From assembly GCF_003855255.1 (NCBI RefSeq), contig NZ_CP034072.1:3510298-3574297 (forward strand): a stretch of DNA of 64,000 nucleotides, given 5' to 3'. Origin of the DNA: Mycolicibacterium nivoides. GTDB taxonomy: Bacteria; Actinomycetota; Actinomycetes; Mycobacteriales; Mycobacteriaceae. Shown one piece after another: positions 36,259 to 45,623 of the stretch. Under the pieces are notes generated by a model. It searched no databases, was not told the origin of the DNA, and was given only the letters and a program-made list of their open reading frames with translations. Position 1 is the stretch's first letter. Every line of letters begins with the position of its first letter. The translations under genes and the position numbers were made by a program.

Positions 36259-36702
36259 CTACCGCTGGCGTGAACTACTCATGACACGCTGACGCAACCG
36301 CTCGATGGCGACGTCGAGGACGATCTTCCTCGCGCGCTTGATGAGGAACTCCGGGATCGGCATCGCGAGGTCGACGATGATGTCGAACCGGACCCGCGTC
36401 TTGTCCACCTCGGGTGTCAGGTTGTATTCGATGTGCTGCCCGCGTTGCTGCAGGTTGGGTTCGGCATCCCACACCATCCAGTAGTCGCCCCAGTGATATT
36501 CGAGTAGCTCTTTGTCCGTGATACCCAGCAAGCGCATCGTTGCCTTGACGTGGTGGGGCCTGCCGTCCGGATAGCGATCGATGACCTCGACGTTGCGGTG
36601 CACCGCAGACCAGGTCGGCAGCGCGTCGACATCGGCGAGCACCTCCATGATCGCCTCCGGCGAGGCGTCGAAGACCACCTCGCGTGATGCCTGAACCGCC
36701 AC
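36259..36702 (-). CDS. SRPBCC-family protein (Rv0856/Rv0857-like)
   Basis: A 147-residue polyketide-cyclase/START-like protein: ASREVVFDASPEAIMEVLADVDALPTWSAVH at the start, LTPEVDKTRVRFDIIVDLAMPIPEFLIKRA near the end. M. tuberculosis has three such genes around far, and this one sits in the equivalent place. A hydrophobic ligand pocket is expected; the ligand is unknown. A close paralogue lies past the decarboxylase gene. Confidence 0.88.
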   Translation of the reverse strand: MAVQASREVVFDASPEAIMEVLADVDALPTWSAVHRNVEVIDRYPDGRPHHVKATMRLLGITDKELLEYHWGDYWMVWDAEPNLQQRGQHIEYNLTPEVDKTRVRFDIIVDLAMPIPEFLIKRARKIVLDVAIERLRQRVMSSSRQR

Positions 36703-36765
36703 GTCTCCGAATCTAGCGAAGCGTGCCGCCCATGGCGGTGGTTCTGCGATGCAAACCAGGGACGG

Positions 36766-37644
36766 TTAGCTGGGTTGCCGGGCGACGATCACCGGAGCGG
36801 TGGCGGAATGCACCACCGCGGAACTGACCGAGCCGAGCAGCAACCCGGTGAAACCACCGCGTCCGCGATTGCCGACAACCACCAGCTGCGCGGTTTCGGC
36901 CTGGGCCAGCAGCTGCCGGGCCGGCTTGTCGGGCATGACCACCCGTCGCACCGCCACATCGGGATAGCGCTCGCACCACCCGGCCAACTGCTCGGCGAGC
37001 GCACGCTCGGCCTCAGAGCTCAGGTCTTCCCACTTCACGTCGGGAAACTCGAAGTTCAGATCGGTCCAGGTGTGCACCACCACGAGCTCCACACCGCGGC
37101 GTGACGCCTCATCGAAGGCGATTTCGGTGGCGTACTCGGACGCACGCGACCCGTCGACACCGACCACAACGGGCCCGTCCGCCGGATGGTCGTTGTCGGG
37201 GATCACCGCGACCGGTCCGTGGGCATGAGCCGCGAGGCTCGAGCTGACCGAGCCGAGCAACCGGCGACCCCATTTGCTCAGACCGCGGGAACCCACGACC
37301 ACCAGATCGGCATTCCGCGAGTAGTCGATCAGTGTGGCCACCGCGTGCCCGGGAACCGCCTTCGCGATGATCCGGGGCTCCTGGTGGCCGGCGATGGTCT
37401 CAACCGCAACGCGGCGCGCATCGTCGAGGACCTCCTGGCCGCGCTGATCCTGATAATCCCAATAGTCCTGGGGCAACGCGACATCCAACCAGACCGGTGA
37501 CGCAGCGCCGGGGAGCGCGTGCACCAGAGTGAGCCCGACGCCCCGCAACACGGCGGCTCGAGCCGCCCAGGCCACGGCGGCGTCCGACGAGGGCGACCCG
37601 TCGACCCCGACGACGATGCCGTGGCGGACGTCATGTTCACTCAT
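36766..37644 (-). CDS. Tandem-domain universal stress protein
   Basis: A 292-residue protein with two Usp domains (about 1-145 and 150-292). Each ends in the ATP-binding signature, VVVGSRGLSKWGRRLLGSVSSSL in the first and VVVGNRGRGGFTGLLLGSVSSAV in the second. Both begin IVVGVDGS-like (VVGVDGSPSSD and VVVGVDGSRASE). ATP-binding Usps of mycobacteria are linked to hypoxia and dormancy. The start overlaps the end of the upstream Usp gene by 8 nt, so the two form an operon. Confidence 0.92.
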   Translation of the reverse strand: MSEHDVRHGIVVGVDGSPSSDAAVAWAARAAVLRGVGLTLVHALPGAASPVWLDVALPQDYWDYQDQRGQEVLDDARRVAVETIAGHQEPRIIAKAVPGHAVATLIDYSRNADLVVVGSRGLSKWGRRLLGSVSSSLAAHAHGPVAVIPDNDHPADGPVVVGVDGSRASEYATEIAFDEASRRGVELVVVHTWTDLNFEFPDVKWEDLSSEAERALAEQLAGWCERYPDVAVRRVVMPDKPARQLLAQAETAQLVVVGNRGRGGFTGLLLGSVSSAVVHSATAPVIVARQPS

Positions 37645-38569
37645 GCGAATCTCCTTGTGGCTCAGCACGGCAGATCAGCACCGGCACCGGGCTGTGGTGC
37701 AGCAGGTTCAGGCTGGTCGACCCGAGGAACACACCGGCCAGGGCGTTGCGGCCCCGAGATCCGACCACCACGAGTCCCGAGTCGCCGACATGCTTCAGCA
37801 GCGCCTTGCCGGGCGACTCCGGCTCGACGAAACACTTGGCGTCGACGCCCGGGTGGCGCTTGTTGTGGACGTCGACGACCTCAGTGAGATCGGCCAGTTC
37901 GGCGGACTCGATGCCGTCCCAGTCGATCAGCAGCGGGATGGTCACACCGGTCTCGGCCGGTGCCGCCAGAGACAACGAGCGCACGGCGTTGACCGCCAGC
38001 CCGAACTGATCGGCGAACTCGAATGCCGTCTCCAGCGCGGCCTGGGCGGCAGGGCTGTCGTCGACCCCGACGACGACGGGGCCGTCACCCGGAGCCACCT
38101 TCTCGCCACGGAAGGCGACCACCGGGCACGCCGCCCGGGTCGCCACGGACAGCGCCGTCGACCCGAGCAGCAGCGCCGCGGCCGGGGTCACCTTCTTACC
38201 GCCGAGGACGACGAGACGCGCGTCGGCGCTGGCGTCGATCAGCACCTGGTCGGCGGGCTCGTTGAACGAGACCGTGGACACCGACAGGTCGGGATGATCG
38301 CCACGCACGGCTTCATCGGCGGCCTTGAGGAACGCCTCGGCCATGTCGCGCTGATAGGACATCATCGCCGCGGTGAACGCGGCCGCGGTCTGCGTCAGAT
38401 TGCGGCCGACGGACGGTAGTGCGTGCACGATGCGCAGCGGTACGCCGAACCGCGCGGCGACCGCACCTGCCCACCGGGCCGCATCAAGCGCGCCATCACT
38501 GCCGTCGATTCCAACCACTACGGGAGCGTTCGAGGAAGTCACTCCTTCATCGTGGCCGCTGAGCGTCAC
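37637..38569 (-). CDS. Tandem-domain universal stress protein
   Basis: A protein of about 310 residues with two Usp domains. The second keeps the full ATP-binding signature (VVVGSRGRNALAGVFLGSTSLNL); the first has VVLGGKKVTPAAALLLGSTALSV, in which the GxRG element is changed to GGKK, so only one nucleotide site may be intact. Start codon uncertain: the GTG used here or a second GTG nine codons downstream (MTSSNAPVVVGIDGS) are both possible. Co-transcribed with the following Usp gene. Confidence 0.88.
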   Translation of the reverse strand: MTLSGHDEGVTSSNAPVVVGIDGSDGALDAARWAGAVAARFGVPLRIVHALPSVGRNLTQTAAAFTAAMMSYQRDMAEAFLKAADEAVRGDHPDLSVSTVSFNEPADQVLIDASADARLVVLGGKKVTPAAALLLGSTALSVATRAACPVVAFRGEKVAPGDGPVVVGVDDSPAAQAALETAFEFADQFGLAVNAVRSLSLAAPAETGVTIPLLIDWDGIESAELADLTEVVDVHNKRHPGVDAKCFVEPESPGKALLKHVGDSGLVVVGSRGRNALAGVFLGSTSLNLLHHSPVPVLICRAEPQGDSHE

Positions 38570-38601
38570 TATGGCCAGGGACCAAAGACTCTAAGTGCCA
38601 A

Positions 38602-39684
38602 TCAGGTCCAGCCGATGTCGGCGATGTCGGTGCTCGACTGCGGCGGTTGGCCTGGTGTTCCCGGCGCGGTCCGGGAGAACCGCGGAGCCGGAGCGGCCTG
38701 CGCGACACCGTCGACGGTGATCAGCGTCGACCGGTCCAGCAGATGCTCACTCTCGGCCGCCTCGCCCCAGGTGAGCACCGGTGTCACGCAGGCGTCGGTG
38801 CCCGCGAAGATCGCGGTCCACTCGTCGCGGGTCTTACTGGCGAACCGCTCGGTGAAGATGGCGCGCATCTCGTCGTAGCGGGCCAGCTCGAACTGCCCGG
38901 GGATCTCGCCGGCGTCCAGGCCCAGACCGGCAACCAACTGCGCGAAGAACTGAGGCTCGATCGACCCGACCGCCATGTAACCGCCGTCGGAGGTCTCGTA
39001 GGTCCGGTAGTACGGGGCACCGCCGTCGAGCAGGAAGGACTCGCGTTCGTCACGCAACGATCCGGTGGCCCGCATGGTCCACATCATCTGCGACAGCATG
39101 CTGACCCCGTCGACCATCGCGGCATCGATGACCTGGCCCTTGCCGGAACGCTCCCGCTCGTACAGCGCGGTGACGATACCGATGACGACGAGCATCGAGC
39201 CACCGCCGAAATCGGCGACGAGGTTCAGCGGCGCCACCGGCGGGCGGTCGCGGTAACCGATCGCCGACAAGGCGCCCGTCTGCGACAGGTAGTTGATGTC
39301 GTGGCCGGCCGTGGTGGCCAGCGGCCCGTCCTGGCCCCAGCCGGTGATCCGGGCGAAGACCAGCCGCGGGTTGACGGCCTCGCACTCCGCCGGGCCGATG
39401 CCGAGGCGCTCACAGGTGCCGGGCCGGAAACAGTCCAACAGCACATCGGCTTTGGCGACCAGATCCAGCAGCTTGCCGGGTTCGCTCTTCACGTCGAGAT
39501 CGACGATGCGCTTGCCGCGGTGCAGCAGGTCGACGTTCTCGGCGGGCATGGTCAGGCCACCCGGTCGGCGCACCCGCACCACGTCGGCGCCCAGGTCCGA
39601 CAGCATCATCGCGGCGTGTGGCCCGGGGCCGATGCCGCCGAGTTCGATAACTCGCACTCCGGCGAGCGGTCCGGTGTTGGTCAT
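38602..39684 (-). CDS. far: Alpha-methylacyl-CoA racemase / type III CoA-transferase family
   Basis: A 360-residue family III CoA-transferase-fold protein corresponding to M. tuberculosis Rv0855. Catalytic His128 and Asp158 (GHDINYL and LVADFGGGSML) are offset by two from the His/Asp pair of the characterised mycobacterial racemase, which supports racemase rather than CoA-transferase activity. It interconverts 2R- and 2S-methylacyl-CoA in branched-chain lipid breakdown. Start at MTNTGPLAGVRVIELG, the conserved N-terminus. Divergent from the decarboxylase gene, 17 nt apart. Confidence 0.9.
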   Translation of the reverse strand: MTNTGPLAGVRVIELGGIGPGPHAAMMLSDLGADVVRVRRPGGLTMPAENVDLLHRGKRIVDLDVKSEPGKLLDLVAKADVLLDCFRPGTCERLGIGPAECEAVNPRLVFARITGWGQDGPLATTAGHDINYLSQTGALSAIGYRDRPPVAPLNLVADFGGGSMLVVIGIVTALYERERSGKGQVIDAAMVDGVSMLSQMMWTMRATGSLRDERESFLLDGGAPYYRTYETSDGGYMAVGSIEPQFFAQLVAGLGLDAGEIPGQFELARYDEMRAIFTERFASKTRDEWTAIFAGTDACVTPVLTWGEAAESEHLLDRSTLITVDGVAQAAPAPRFSRTAPGTPGQPPQSSTDIADIGWT

Positions 39685-39701
39685 GCGAGGCACACTAGGG
39701 G

Positions 39702-41369
39702 ATGGGCGAAAACCTCTACACCGTCGGTGACTATCTGCTGGACCGCCTCGCGGAACTCGGGGTGACCGAGGTCTTCGGCGTCCCCGGCGACTATCAGCTG
39801 GAATTCCTCGACCACATCCTGGCTCACCCGCAGATGAACTGGATCGGTGGCGCCAACGAGCTCAACGCCGGCTACGCGGCCGACGGCTACGGCCGGCTGC
39901 GCGGGATGGCCGCCCTGGTCACCACATTCGGGGTCGGCGAATTGTCAGCTGCCAACGCGGTCGCGGGCAGTTACGCCGAACACGTCCCGGTGGTGCACAT
40001 CGTCGGTGCACCGTCGAAGGATTCCCAGGGCGCACGGCGCATCGTGCACCACACCCTCGGCGACGGTGACTTCGAACATTTCCTGCGGATGAGCCGCGAG
40101 ATCACCTGTGCACAGGCCAATCTCGCGCCCGCGACGGCGACCCGCGAGATCGACCGGGTGCTCTCGGAGGTCCGTGAGCAGAAGCGGCCCGGCTACCTGC
40201 TGATCGCCACGGATGTGGCCCGGTTCCCCACCGAACCTCCCGCCGCACCGCTGCCCCGCTACACCGGTGGCACGAGTCCGCGCGCCCTCTCCATGTTCAC
40301 CGCGGCGGCCGCCGAGCTGATCGGTGACCACCGGCTGACCGTGCTCGCCGACTTCCTGGTACACCGGCTGGACTGCGTCGACGAACTCAGCGCACTGCTG
40401 GCGGCCGACACCGTCGGCCACGCGACGCTGATGTGGGGGAAGAGCCTGGTCGACGAGAGCTCGCCGAACTATCTGGGCATCTACGCCGGTGCGGCCAGCG
40501 AGGATTCGGTGCGCGAGGCGATCGAGGACGCGCCCGTGCTGGTGACCGCGGGAGTGTTGTTCACCGACATGGTCAGCGGGTTCTTCAGCCAACGTATCGA
40601 CCCGGCGCGCACCATCGACATCGGCGTCAACCAGAGTGTGGTGTCCGGGCAGGTGTTCGCCCCACTGGACATGTCGGCCGCACTCGACGCCATCACCGCC
40701 ATCCTCACCGAACGCGGCATCACCTCACCGGCTCTGCCTGCGGTCCCGACGCGTACGCACGCCGACCCACCGGCACAGGAGGCCGCCCTGACCCAGGAAT
40801 ACCTGTGGGACAGGCTTTCTGAGGCGCTGACGCCGGGCAACGTGGTGCTCGCCGATCAGGGCACGTCGTTCTATGGGATGGCCGGGCACCGGTTGCCCTC
40901 CGGGGTGACGTTCATCGGCCAACCTCTGTGGGGCTCGATCGGCTACACCCTTCCTGCCGCGCTCGGCGCCGGGCTGGCCGACCGGGACCGCCGCACGGTG
41001 TTGCTCATCGGTGACGGCGCCGCCCAGTTGACCATCCAGGAGTTGGGGGCCTTCGGCCGCGAGGGCCTGGCACCCGTCGTGGTGGTGGTCAACAACGACG
41101 GATACACCGTCGAACGCGCAATCCACGGCATCACAGCCGAATACAACGACATCACCGGATGGCGCTGGACCGAACTGCCCGCGGCACTCGGCGTCCCCGA
41201 TGCGCTCACCTTCCGGGTCAGCACCTACGGCGAACTGGACGACGCGCTGACGACGGCGGCGGCCACTCCCGACCGCATGGTGTTCGTCGAGGTGATGCTG
41301 GGCCGGATGGACATCCCGCCGCTGCTGACCGAGTTGGCACAGTCCGCCTCGGACGCCAATTCGAGCTGA
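39702..41369 (+). CDS. kdc: Thiamine diphosphate-dependent 2-keto-acid decarboxylase
   Basis: A 555-residue decarboxylase corresponding to Rv0853c. Glu53 ([15 protein letters not shown]) activates ThDP, the HH pair is in [13 protein letters not shown], and the Mg/ThDP motif runs [16 protein letters not shown] to [10 protein letters not shown]. Such enzymes act on branched-chain, aromatic or indole-3-pyruvate keto acids, giving the aldehyde. The start ATG is in the 17-bp gap to far on the other strand. Confidence 0.93.
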   Translation: MGENLYTVGDYLLDRLAELGVTEVFGVPGDYQLEFLDHILAHPQMNWIGGANELNAGYAADGYGRLRGMAALVTTFGVGELSAANAVAGSYAEHVPVVHIVGAPSKDSQGARRIVHHTLGDGDFEHFLRMSREITCAQANLAPATATREIDRVLSEVREQKRPGYLLIATDVARFPTEPPAAPLPRYTGGTSPRALSMFTAAAAELIGDHRLTVLADFLVHRLDCVDELSALLAADTVGHATLMWGKSLVDESSPNYLGIYAGAASEDSVREAIEDAPVLVTAGVLFTDMVSGFFSQRIDPARTIDIGVNQSVVSGQVFAPLDMSAALDAITAILTERGITSPALPAVPTRTHADPPAQEAALTQEYLWDRLSEALTPGNVVLADQGTSFYGMAGHRLPSGVTFIGQPLWGSIGYTLPAALGAGLADRDRRTVLLIGDGAAQLTIQELGAFGREGLAPVVVVVNNDGYTVERAIHGITAEYNDITGWRWTELPAALGVPDALTFRVSTYGELDDALTTAAATPDRMVFVEVMLGRMDIPPLLTELAQSASDANSS

Positions 41370-41482
41370 TCCGGGCGGTCCGGCTGGAAACGCCGGAATC
41401 GAGTAGGCCGCTACGCTATCCGCGGCGCTCCCACCCGGATGGAATGGCAGTTGTAATCGCTGACCTCACAGGGAGACGTCCG

Positions 41483-41962
41483 ATGGCCACAGAAATCTTC
41501 GCGAAAATCGGTGACATCAAGGGTGAATCGGTCGATGCCAGGCATCCGGACGAGATCGACGTGGTGTCGTTCTCGTGGGGCGTCGCCAACACCGGATCCG
41601 CGGCACCGGGCGGCGGCGGGGGTGCGGGCAAGGCGACGTTTCAGGATCTGCAGATCGTCCACACCATCGACAGCGCCACACCAGCGCTGCTGCTGACCTG
41701 CGCCACCGGGCGGCATCTCGCGCAGGCGACGATCAGCCACCGCAAGGCCGGCGAGAATCAGCAGGACTATCTGACGATCAAGCTCAGCGACGTGACGATC
41801 ACTGCCGTCACCCAGAACGGCGCCGAGGTCCAGCCGTATACCGAAACGGTGAGCATTCGATTCGGGAAGGTCGACCTGCTCTATCGGCGAAGGCGTCCTG
41901 ACGGATCCTTCGACGAGGGCCAGCATTTCATCTTCGACGTGCGCACCAACCAGCCCGGCTGA
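41483..41962 (+). CDS. Orphan Hcp (type VI secretion tube)-like protein
   Basis: A 159-residue Hcp1-family beta-barrel: MATEIFAKIGDIKGESVDARHPDEIDVVSFSWGV at the N-terminus, a Gly-rich loop (GGGGGAGK), FQDLQIVHTIDSATPALLLTCATGRH and YLTIKLSDVTITAV, ending GKVDLLYR. These are the classic Hcp segments. No VgrG, ClpV, sheath or baseplate gene is in the window, and mycobacteria are not known to have type VI secretion. The start is chosen because GGGAG lies 8 nt upstream of MATEIFAKIG. Confidence 0.85.
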   Translation: MATEIFAKIGDIKGESVDARHPDEIDVVSFSWGVANTGSAAPGGGGGAGKATFQDLQIVHTIDSATPALLLTCATGRHLAQATISHRKAGENQQDYLTIKLSDVTITAVTQNGAEVQPYTETVSIRFGKVDLLYRRRRPDGSFDEGQHFIFDVRTNQPG

Positions 41963-41987
41963 CATCGACGGCGAACACGCCGGGCGC

Positions 41988-42428
41988 TCAGCCCTTCTTG
42001 ACCTTGAGCACCTGCTTGCGAAGGCCTTCCGTGGCGGTCTCCACGCCGCCCTTCATGGTCCGCTTCAGGATGAAGCCCGGCAGCGGCACCGACAGATCGA
42101 TGGTGATGTCGAACCGGACCTTGGTCTTGTCGCCTGCGGGAGTCAGGGTGTAGCTGGCGTCCTGCGCCTTGAGCTGACCGGCGCGCACGAGTGTCCAGCT
42201 GACCTTGTTCTCGCTCCAGGTGTATTCGATCACCTGCTCGTCGGTCAGGCCGGCGGCCTTGACCGTCATCTTGACCTGCTTGGGCCGGCCGTCGTCGTAG
42301 GTCTCGAGGATCTCGGCGCGCTGGTACTGCGGGGACCAGCTGGGAGTCGCCTCGACATCGGCGACAACGTCGAGAATCTCCTGCGGGGTTGCCTCGATGA
42401 CTACTTCACGGGAATCGCTGGTTGCCAT
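41988..42428 (-). CDS. SRPBCC-family protein (Rv0854/Rv0857-like)
   Basis: A 146-residue paralogue of the SRPBCC protein upstream of the Usp genes: SREVVIEATPQEILDVVADVEATPSWSPQY and DKTKVRFDITIDLSVPLPGFILKR. It ends in a Lys-rich tail (QVLKVKKG). Probably binds a hydrophobic ligand. Divergent from the zinc-finger gene, 33 nt apart. Confidence 0.88.
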   Translation of the reverse strand: MATSDSREVVIEATPQEILDVVADVEATPSWSPQYQRAEILETYDDGRPKQVKMTVKAAGLTDEQVIEYTWSENKVSWTLVRAGQLKAQDASYTLTPAGDKTKVRFDITIDLSVPLPGFILKRTMKGGVETATEGLRKQVLKVKKG

Positions 42429-42461
42429 GCGGTGAGATTACTCGGGGCTAGGCTCACGAAT

Positions 42462-42809
42462 ATGAGCAATGCCGTCGATCCCACTGCTCGACCCAGCGGA
42501 ACCGGATGTGCGGAGTGCACCGCGGCAGGTGGCTGGTGGGTGCATCTGCGACGCTGCGCGGCGTGCGGCCACATCGGGTGCTGCGATGATTCGCTGGCGC
42601 GTCATGCGTCGGCGCATTGGCGCGAGACGGGACATCCGATCATCCGTTCGTTCGAGCCGGGCGAGGACTGGTTCTGGAACTTCGAGACCAACCAGTACTA
42701 CGACGGTCCCGACCTCGCGCCGCCCCAGCATCATCCCGAAGACCAGCCGGTGCCCGGACCCAAGGGGCACGTGCCCAAGGATTGGGTCGACCAACTGAGC
42801 AACCGCTAG
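42462..42809 (+). CDS. UBP-type zinc-finger protein
   Basis: A 115-residue single zf-UBP protein. Cys16/Cys19, Cys32/Cys35, Cys40 or 41, and His48, His52 and His58 follow the family spacing, with HLRRCAACGHIGCCDDSLARHASAHWRETGHP as core. Bacterial members are stand-alone, cannot be part of a ubiquitin pathway, and have unknown function. The stop overlaps the convergent FAD oxidoreductase gene by 4 nt. Confidence 0.9.
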   Translation: MSNAVDPTARPSGTGCAECTAAGGWWVHLRRCAACGHIGCCDDSLARHASAHWRETGHPIIRSFEPGEDWFWNFETNQYYDGPDLAPPQHHPEDQPVPGPKGHVPKDWVDQLSNR

Positions 42810-44362
42810 TCGCCCAGCACCGCCTTGGCGGCGTTATAGCCGGGGATGAACGTGATACCCGGGCCGCCGTGACAACCCGCGCTGCCCAGATAGAGCCCGT
42901 CAAGGGGAATCGGTTGACCGACGTACCCTTTGGGGCCGGGACGGTTGGGACCCATCTGCTCGGGATGGATCAGGCCATGGCAGTAGTCACCGCCCGGTGC
43001 GCCGAACATGGTTCCCATGTGTCGCGGGGTGAAGGTGGTGTGGCGGATGATCCGGCGCTCGAAATCCGGTGCCAGCCTGGCGATCTTCTCGATGACACGC
43101 CGGCCCATCTCGGCCTTCAGCTCACCGTAGCCGGTTGCCGACTCCTCGACCGGGAACCACAGCGCGAACGCCGAGGCAGCGTGTTTGCCTGCCGGGGCCA
43201 GCGTGGGATCGTGAGCCGACGGGATCTGGAAGGCGATCGCGGGATCGGCGGGCACGATTCCGTGGCGGGCATCCTGCCATTGCTGCTGGAGCTCTTCCGG
43301 CGTACTGAAAAGGCCGATGGCCGCCTGCATTTCAGGATCGTTGAGCATTTCGTAGGGAGCCTCGAAGGTGGGGGCTCCGTCGAGGGCGAAATGCATCTGT
43401 AGGTAGCTTCCGCGGTGATCGATGTGGGTGAACCGCTCACGCACCTCGGACGGCAGCGCCTCGGGATCGATCAGCTTGGTGACCGTGGTGTCCGGGGCGA
43501 TCGCCGACACCACGACGGGTGCGGTGATCGTCGTACCGTCCTCCAGCCGTACTCCGGTGATCCGGCCGCCGTCGACCGATATGCGATCGACGCTGCTGCG
43601 CAGCCGCAGCTCACCGCCGGCGTCGGTGAGCATGGTGTGCAGGTGTTCGGTCAGGGCGCCGATCCCGCCGACCAGCTTCTTCATCAGCATGGCGTTCTCG
43701 TCGGGCACCGCCAGCCCATAGGCGAGAGCAGCTGCGCTGCCCGGTGTCTCGGGCCCGCGGTAGGTGGTGTTGACCGCCAGGAAGGCCAGCATGCCGCGCA
43801 ATGCACCGTGCTTGTCCCGGTCCGGCAGATACCGGTCGAGGACTTCGCTGACCGATCCGAACAGCAGGTCATCGATCGCCGCGCGCTCGGATTCCGTTGT
43901 GGCGCAGGCATACATCTCGTCGAGTGTGCGGGGTGGGCGCCCCGCGTCGAATCGACCCAGCGCCCGGGTGGGCGCCAGGCTCCAGGCCATCAGGCCGGCC
44001 ATCCCGGCCACCGCGTCGGCGCCGTGGACCTCAGCGAGGTGGCCGAGCATTTTCATCGGGTCGGCGTAGTAGACGACCGGCGGGTCACCGATTCCGCGCA
44101 GAGACACCGACATGACCTCCAGGTCCACTGTCGGCAAGGTGTCCAGCCCGAGTTCGGTGCTGACCACCGCCGAGGTGGGGAACTGCAGCGACCCGGCGAT
44201 CTCGAACCGGTAGCCGTCGAAAAGTTCGACGGTGGAGGCCATGCCGCCGGCGTACCTCTTGGCTTCCAGGCACAGGGTGCGCATTCCCGCCCGCGCCAAC
44301 AGGGCCGCAGCGGCCAGCCCGTTGTGCCCGGCGCCGATCACGATTGCGTCGTAGTCCGCCAT
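42806..44362 (-). CDS. Phytoene-desaturase-like FAD oxidoreductase
   Basis: A 518-residue flavoprotein of the CrtI/amine-oxidase superfamily. ADYDAIVIGAGHNGLAAAALLARAG (residues 2-26) is the dinucleotide-binding motif, and GLYLGSAGCHGGPGITFIPGYNAA is the C-terminal FAD signature. Putative carotenoid or long-chain substrate, unknown here. A strong 15-bp palindrome, probably the operator of the TetR gene upstream on the same strand, lies 21 bp before the start codon. Confidence 0.9.
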   Translation of the reverse strand: MADYDAIVIGAGHNGLAAAALLARAGMRTLCLEAKRYAGGMASTVELFDGYRFEIAGSLQFPTSAVVSTELGLDTLPTVDLEVMSVSLRGIGDPPVVYYADPMKMLGHLAEVHGADAVAGMAGLMAWSLAPTRALGRFDAGRPPRTLDEMYACATTESERAAIDDLLFGSVSEVLDRYLPDRDKHGALRGMLAFLAVNTTYRGPETPGSAAALAYGLAVPDENAMLMKKLVGGIGALTEHLHTMLTDAGGELRLRSSVDRISVDGGRITGVRLEDGTTITAPVVVSAIAPDTTVTKLIDPEALPSEVRERFTHIDHRGSYLQMHFALDGAPTFEAPYEMLNDPEMQAAIGLFSTPEELQQQWQDARHGIVPADPAIAFQIPSAHDPTLAPAGKHAASAFALWFPVEESATGYGELKAEMGRRVIEKIARLAPDFERRIIRHTTFTPRHMGTMFGAPGGDYCHGLIHPEQMGPNRPGPKGYVGQPIPLDGLYLGSAGCHGGPGITFIPGYNAAKAVLGD

Positions 44363-44382
44363 CGATCGAGGCTGACACTGCA

Positions 44383-44416
44383 CCCGATGTTTTGTCAATA
44401 ATGACAAAACATCGGG
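44383..44416. promoter_or_regulatory. TetR operator in front of the FAD oxidoreductase
   Basis: Perfect 15-bp inverted repeat CCCGATGTTTTGTCA, 4-bp spacer, and its complement. The core TGTCA-N4-TGACA recurs at 45088-45101, so both are probably sites for the TetR protein encoded between them. Confidence 0.82.
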
Positions 44417-44435
44417 GGCCGACTGACCGAGGCCG

Positions 44436-45041
44436 TCAATCCAGGCCGGTTCGCAGCGCTTCCAGCCCGGTCCGGCACATCCGCGCCAGTTCGGGCAGTG
44501 AACGCTCCCCGGCCTCGTCGCCGACCATCCACAACTCCATGGCACCGAACACCGCGGCCGCGACAGCTCTGGCCGTCACCACGATCTTCAGCCGGTCGTC
44601 CCCCTGCGGCACCTGGCCCCGGCGTACCACCAGCTGTTCGGCCACCGCGTCGGCGAAGTCGGATTCCACCTGGCGGATGTGCCGCACGATCCGGTCGGGG
44701 TCGAGTTCGACCGCGCGCATGCTGGCGATCTTGGTAACCGCGTCGACGTCGTACGGAAACGCCAGGACCGCGGACTGCACCGAATCGAGGATCGATTCGG
44801 TCGCCGGACGCTCGGCCAGCGCGGCCCGGAACCAGTGCAGACCCGCGTCGTAATCGGCGAACAACAGATCATGTTTGGACGTGAAGTGCCGGTAGAAGGT
44901 CCGCAGGGACACGCCGGCGTCCGCCGCGATCTGTTCGGCCGAGGTGTCCTCGACGCCCTGGGCGAGGAACCGGACCAGTGCGGCCTGGCGCAGCGCCTCG
45001 CGCGTGCGCTCACTGCGCGCGGTTTGTGCGGGCCTGGCCAT
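44436..45041 (-). CDS. TetR-family transcriptional regulator
   Basis: A 201-residue TetR regulator with N-terminal HTH (REALRQAALVRFLAQGVEDTSAEQIAADAGVSLRTFYRHF, residues 14-53). It is flanked by two related palindromes, one before the FAD oxidoreductase gene downstream and one in the gap to the divergent membrane-protein gene. It therefore likely controls both neighbours and itself. Confidence 0.93.
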   Translation of the reverse strand: MARPAQTARSERTREALRQAALVRFLAQGVEDTSAEQIAADAGVSLRTFYRHFTSKHDLLFADYDAGLHWFRAALAERPATESILDSVQSAVLAFPYDVDAVTKIASMRAVELDPDRIVRHIRQVESDFADAVAEQLVVRRGQVPQGDDRLKIVVTARAVAAAVFGAMELWMVGDEAGERSLPELARMCRTGLEALRTGLD

Positions 45042-45087
45042 GGCAGTGAAGTTACCGCACGGCCGAGGATCCCCGGGGCACGCGGAA

Positions 45088-45101
45088 TGTCAATATTGAC
45101 A
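45088..45101. promoter_or_regulatory. Second TetR operator (TGTCAATATTGACA)
   Basis: A perfect 14-bp palindrome in the 89-bp gap between the TetR gene and the divergent DUF2834-like gene, followed by AAAA as in the first site. Confidence 0.78.
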
Positions 45102-45130
45102 AAACTTCGGAACGCGAGTGTGCTCACGCC

Positions 45131-45607
45131 ATGGTGTCGCTCATCGTTCATGCAATTCTGGGCGTGGCCGTCGTCGCGCTCGTGATCCGTCTCAACCCGC
45201 ACGTCTTCTCGCGCCCACCCGGGCCGGCGCTGTCCCGCGTCGAGCTGGCGTACTACCTCGTCGGGCTCGCCTCGATCCCGATCTGCTGGTACTTCAACAT
45301 GCAGTTCGTCGCGCAGTACGCCCAACCGGACGGCAACCCGATCTGGGGACCGGGAAGTTGGCAGGAGTTCATCGCGCTCGGGTACACCAACCCCGCGGCC
45401 GGATCAGCCAGCGCCGACTACACGATCGCCAATGTCATTCTGCTGCCGCTGTTCACAATCATCGACGGACTGCGACGTGGCATCCGCCATCCCTGGCTGT
45501 TCTTCGTGACGAGCCTGTTCACCAGCTTCGCCTTCGCGTTCGCCTTCTACTTCGCCACGATCGAGCGCCAACGCCGTCACCAGCAGGCCGAGGTCGCGGT
45601 CAGCTGA
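45131..45607 (+). CDS. DUF2834-like membrane protein
   Basis: A 158-residue protein with about four hydrophobic segments (LIVHAILGVAVVALVIRL, LAYYLVGLASIPICWYFN-like, DYTIANVILLPLFTIIDGL, WLFFVTSLFTSFAFAFAFYFA). It resembles the DUF2834 family of small membrane proteins of unknown role. Divergent from the TetR gene and probably under its control, hence functionally tied to the phytoene-desaturase-like enzyme. Confidence 0.8.
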   Translation: MVSLIVHAILGVAVVALVIRLNPHVFSRPPGPALSRVELAYYLVGLASIPICWYFNMQFVAQYAQPDGNPIWGPGSWQEFIALGYTNPAAGSASADYTIANVILLPLFTIIDGLRRGIRHPWLFFVTSLFTSFAFAFAFYFATIERQRRHQQAEVAVS

Positions 45608-45623
45608 AGCAGCGGGTTGCGTG

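Noticed and set aside
41483..41962. A type VI secretion locus
   Set aside because: Only the Hcp-like protein is present; no sheath, VgrG, baseplate or ClpV gene is in the window.
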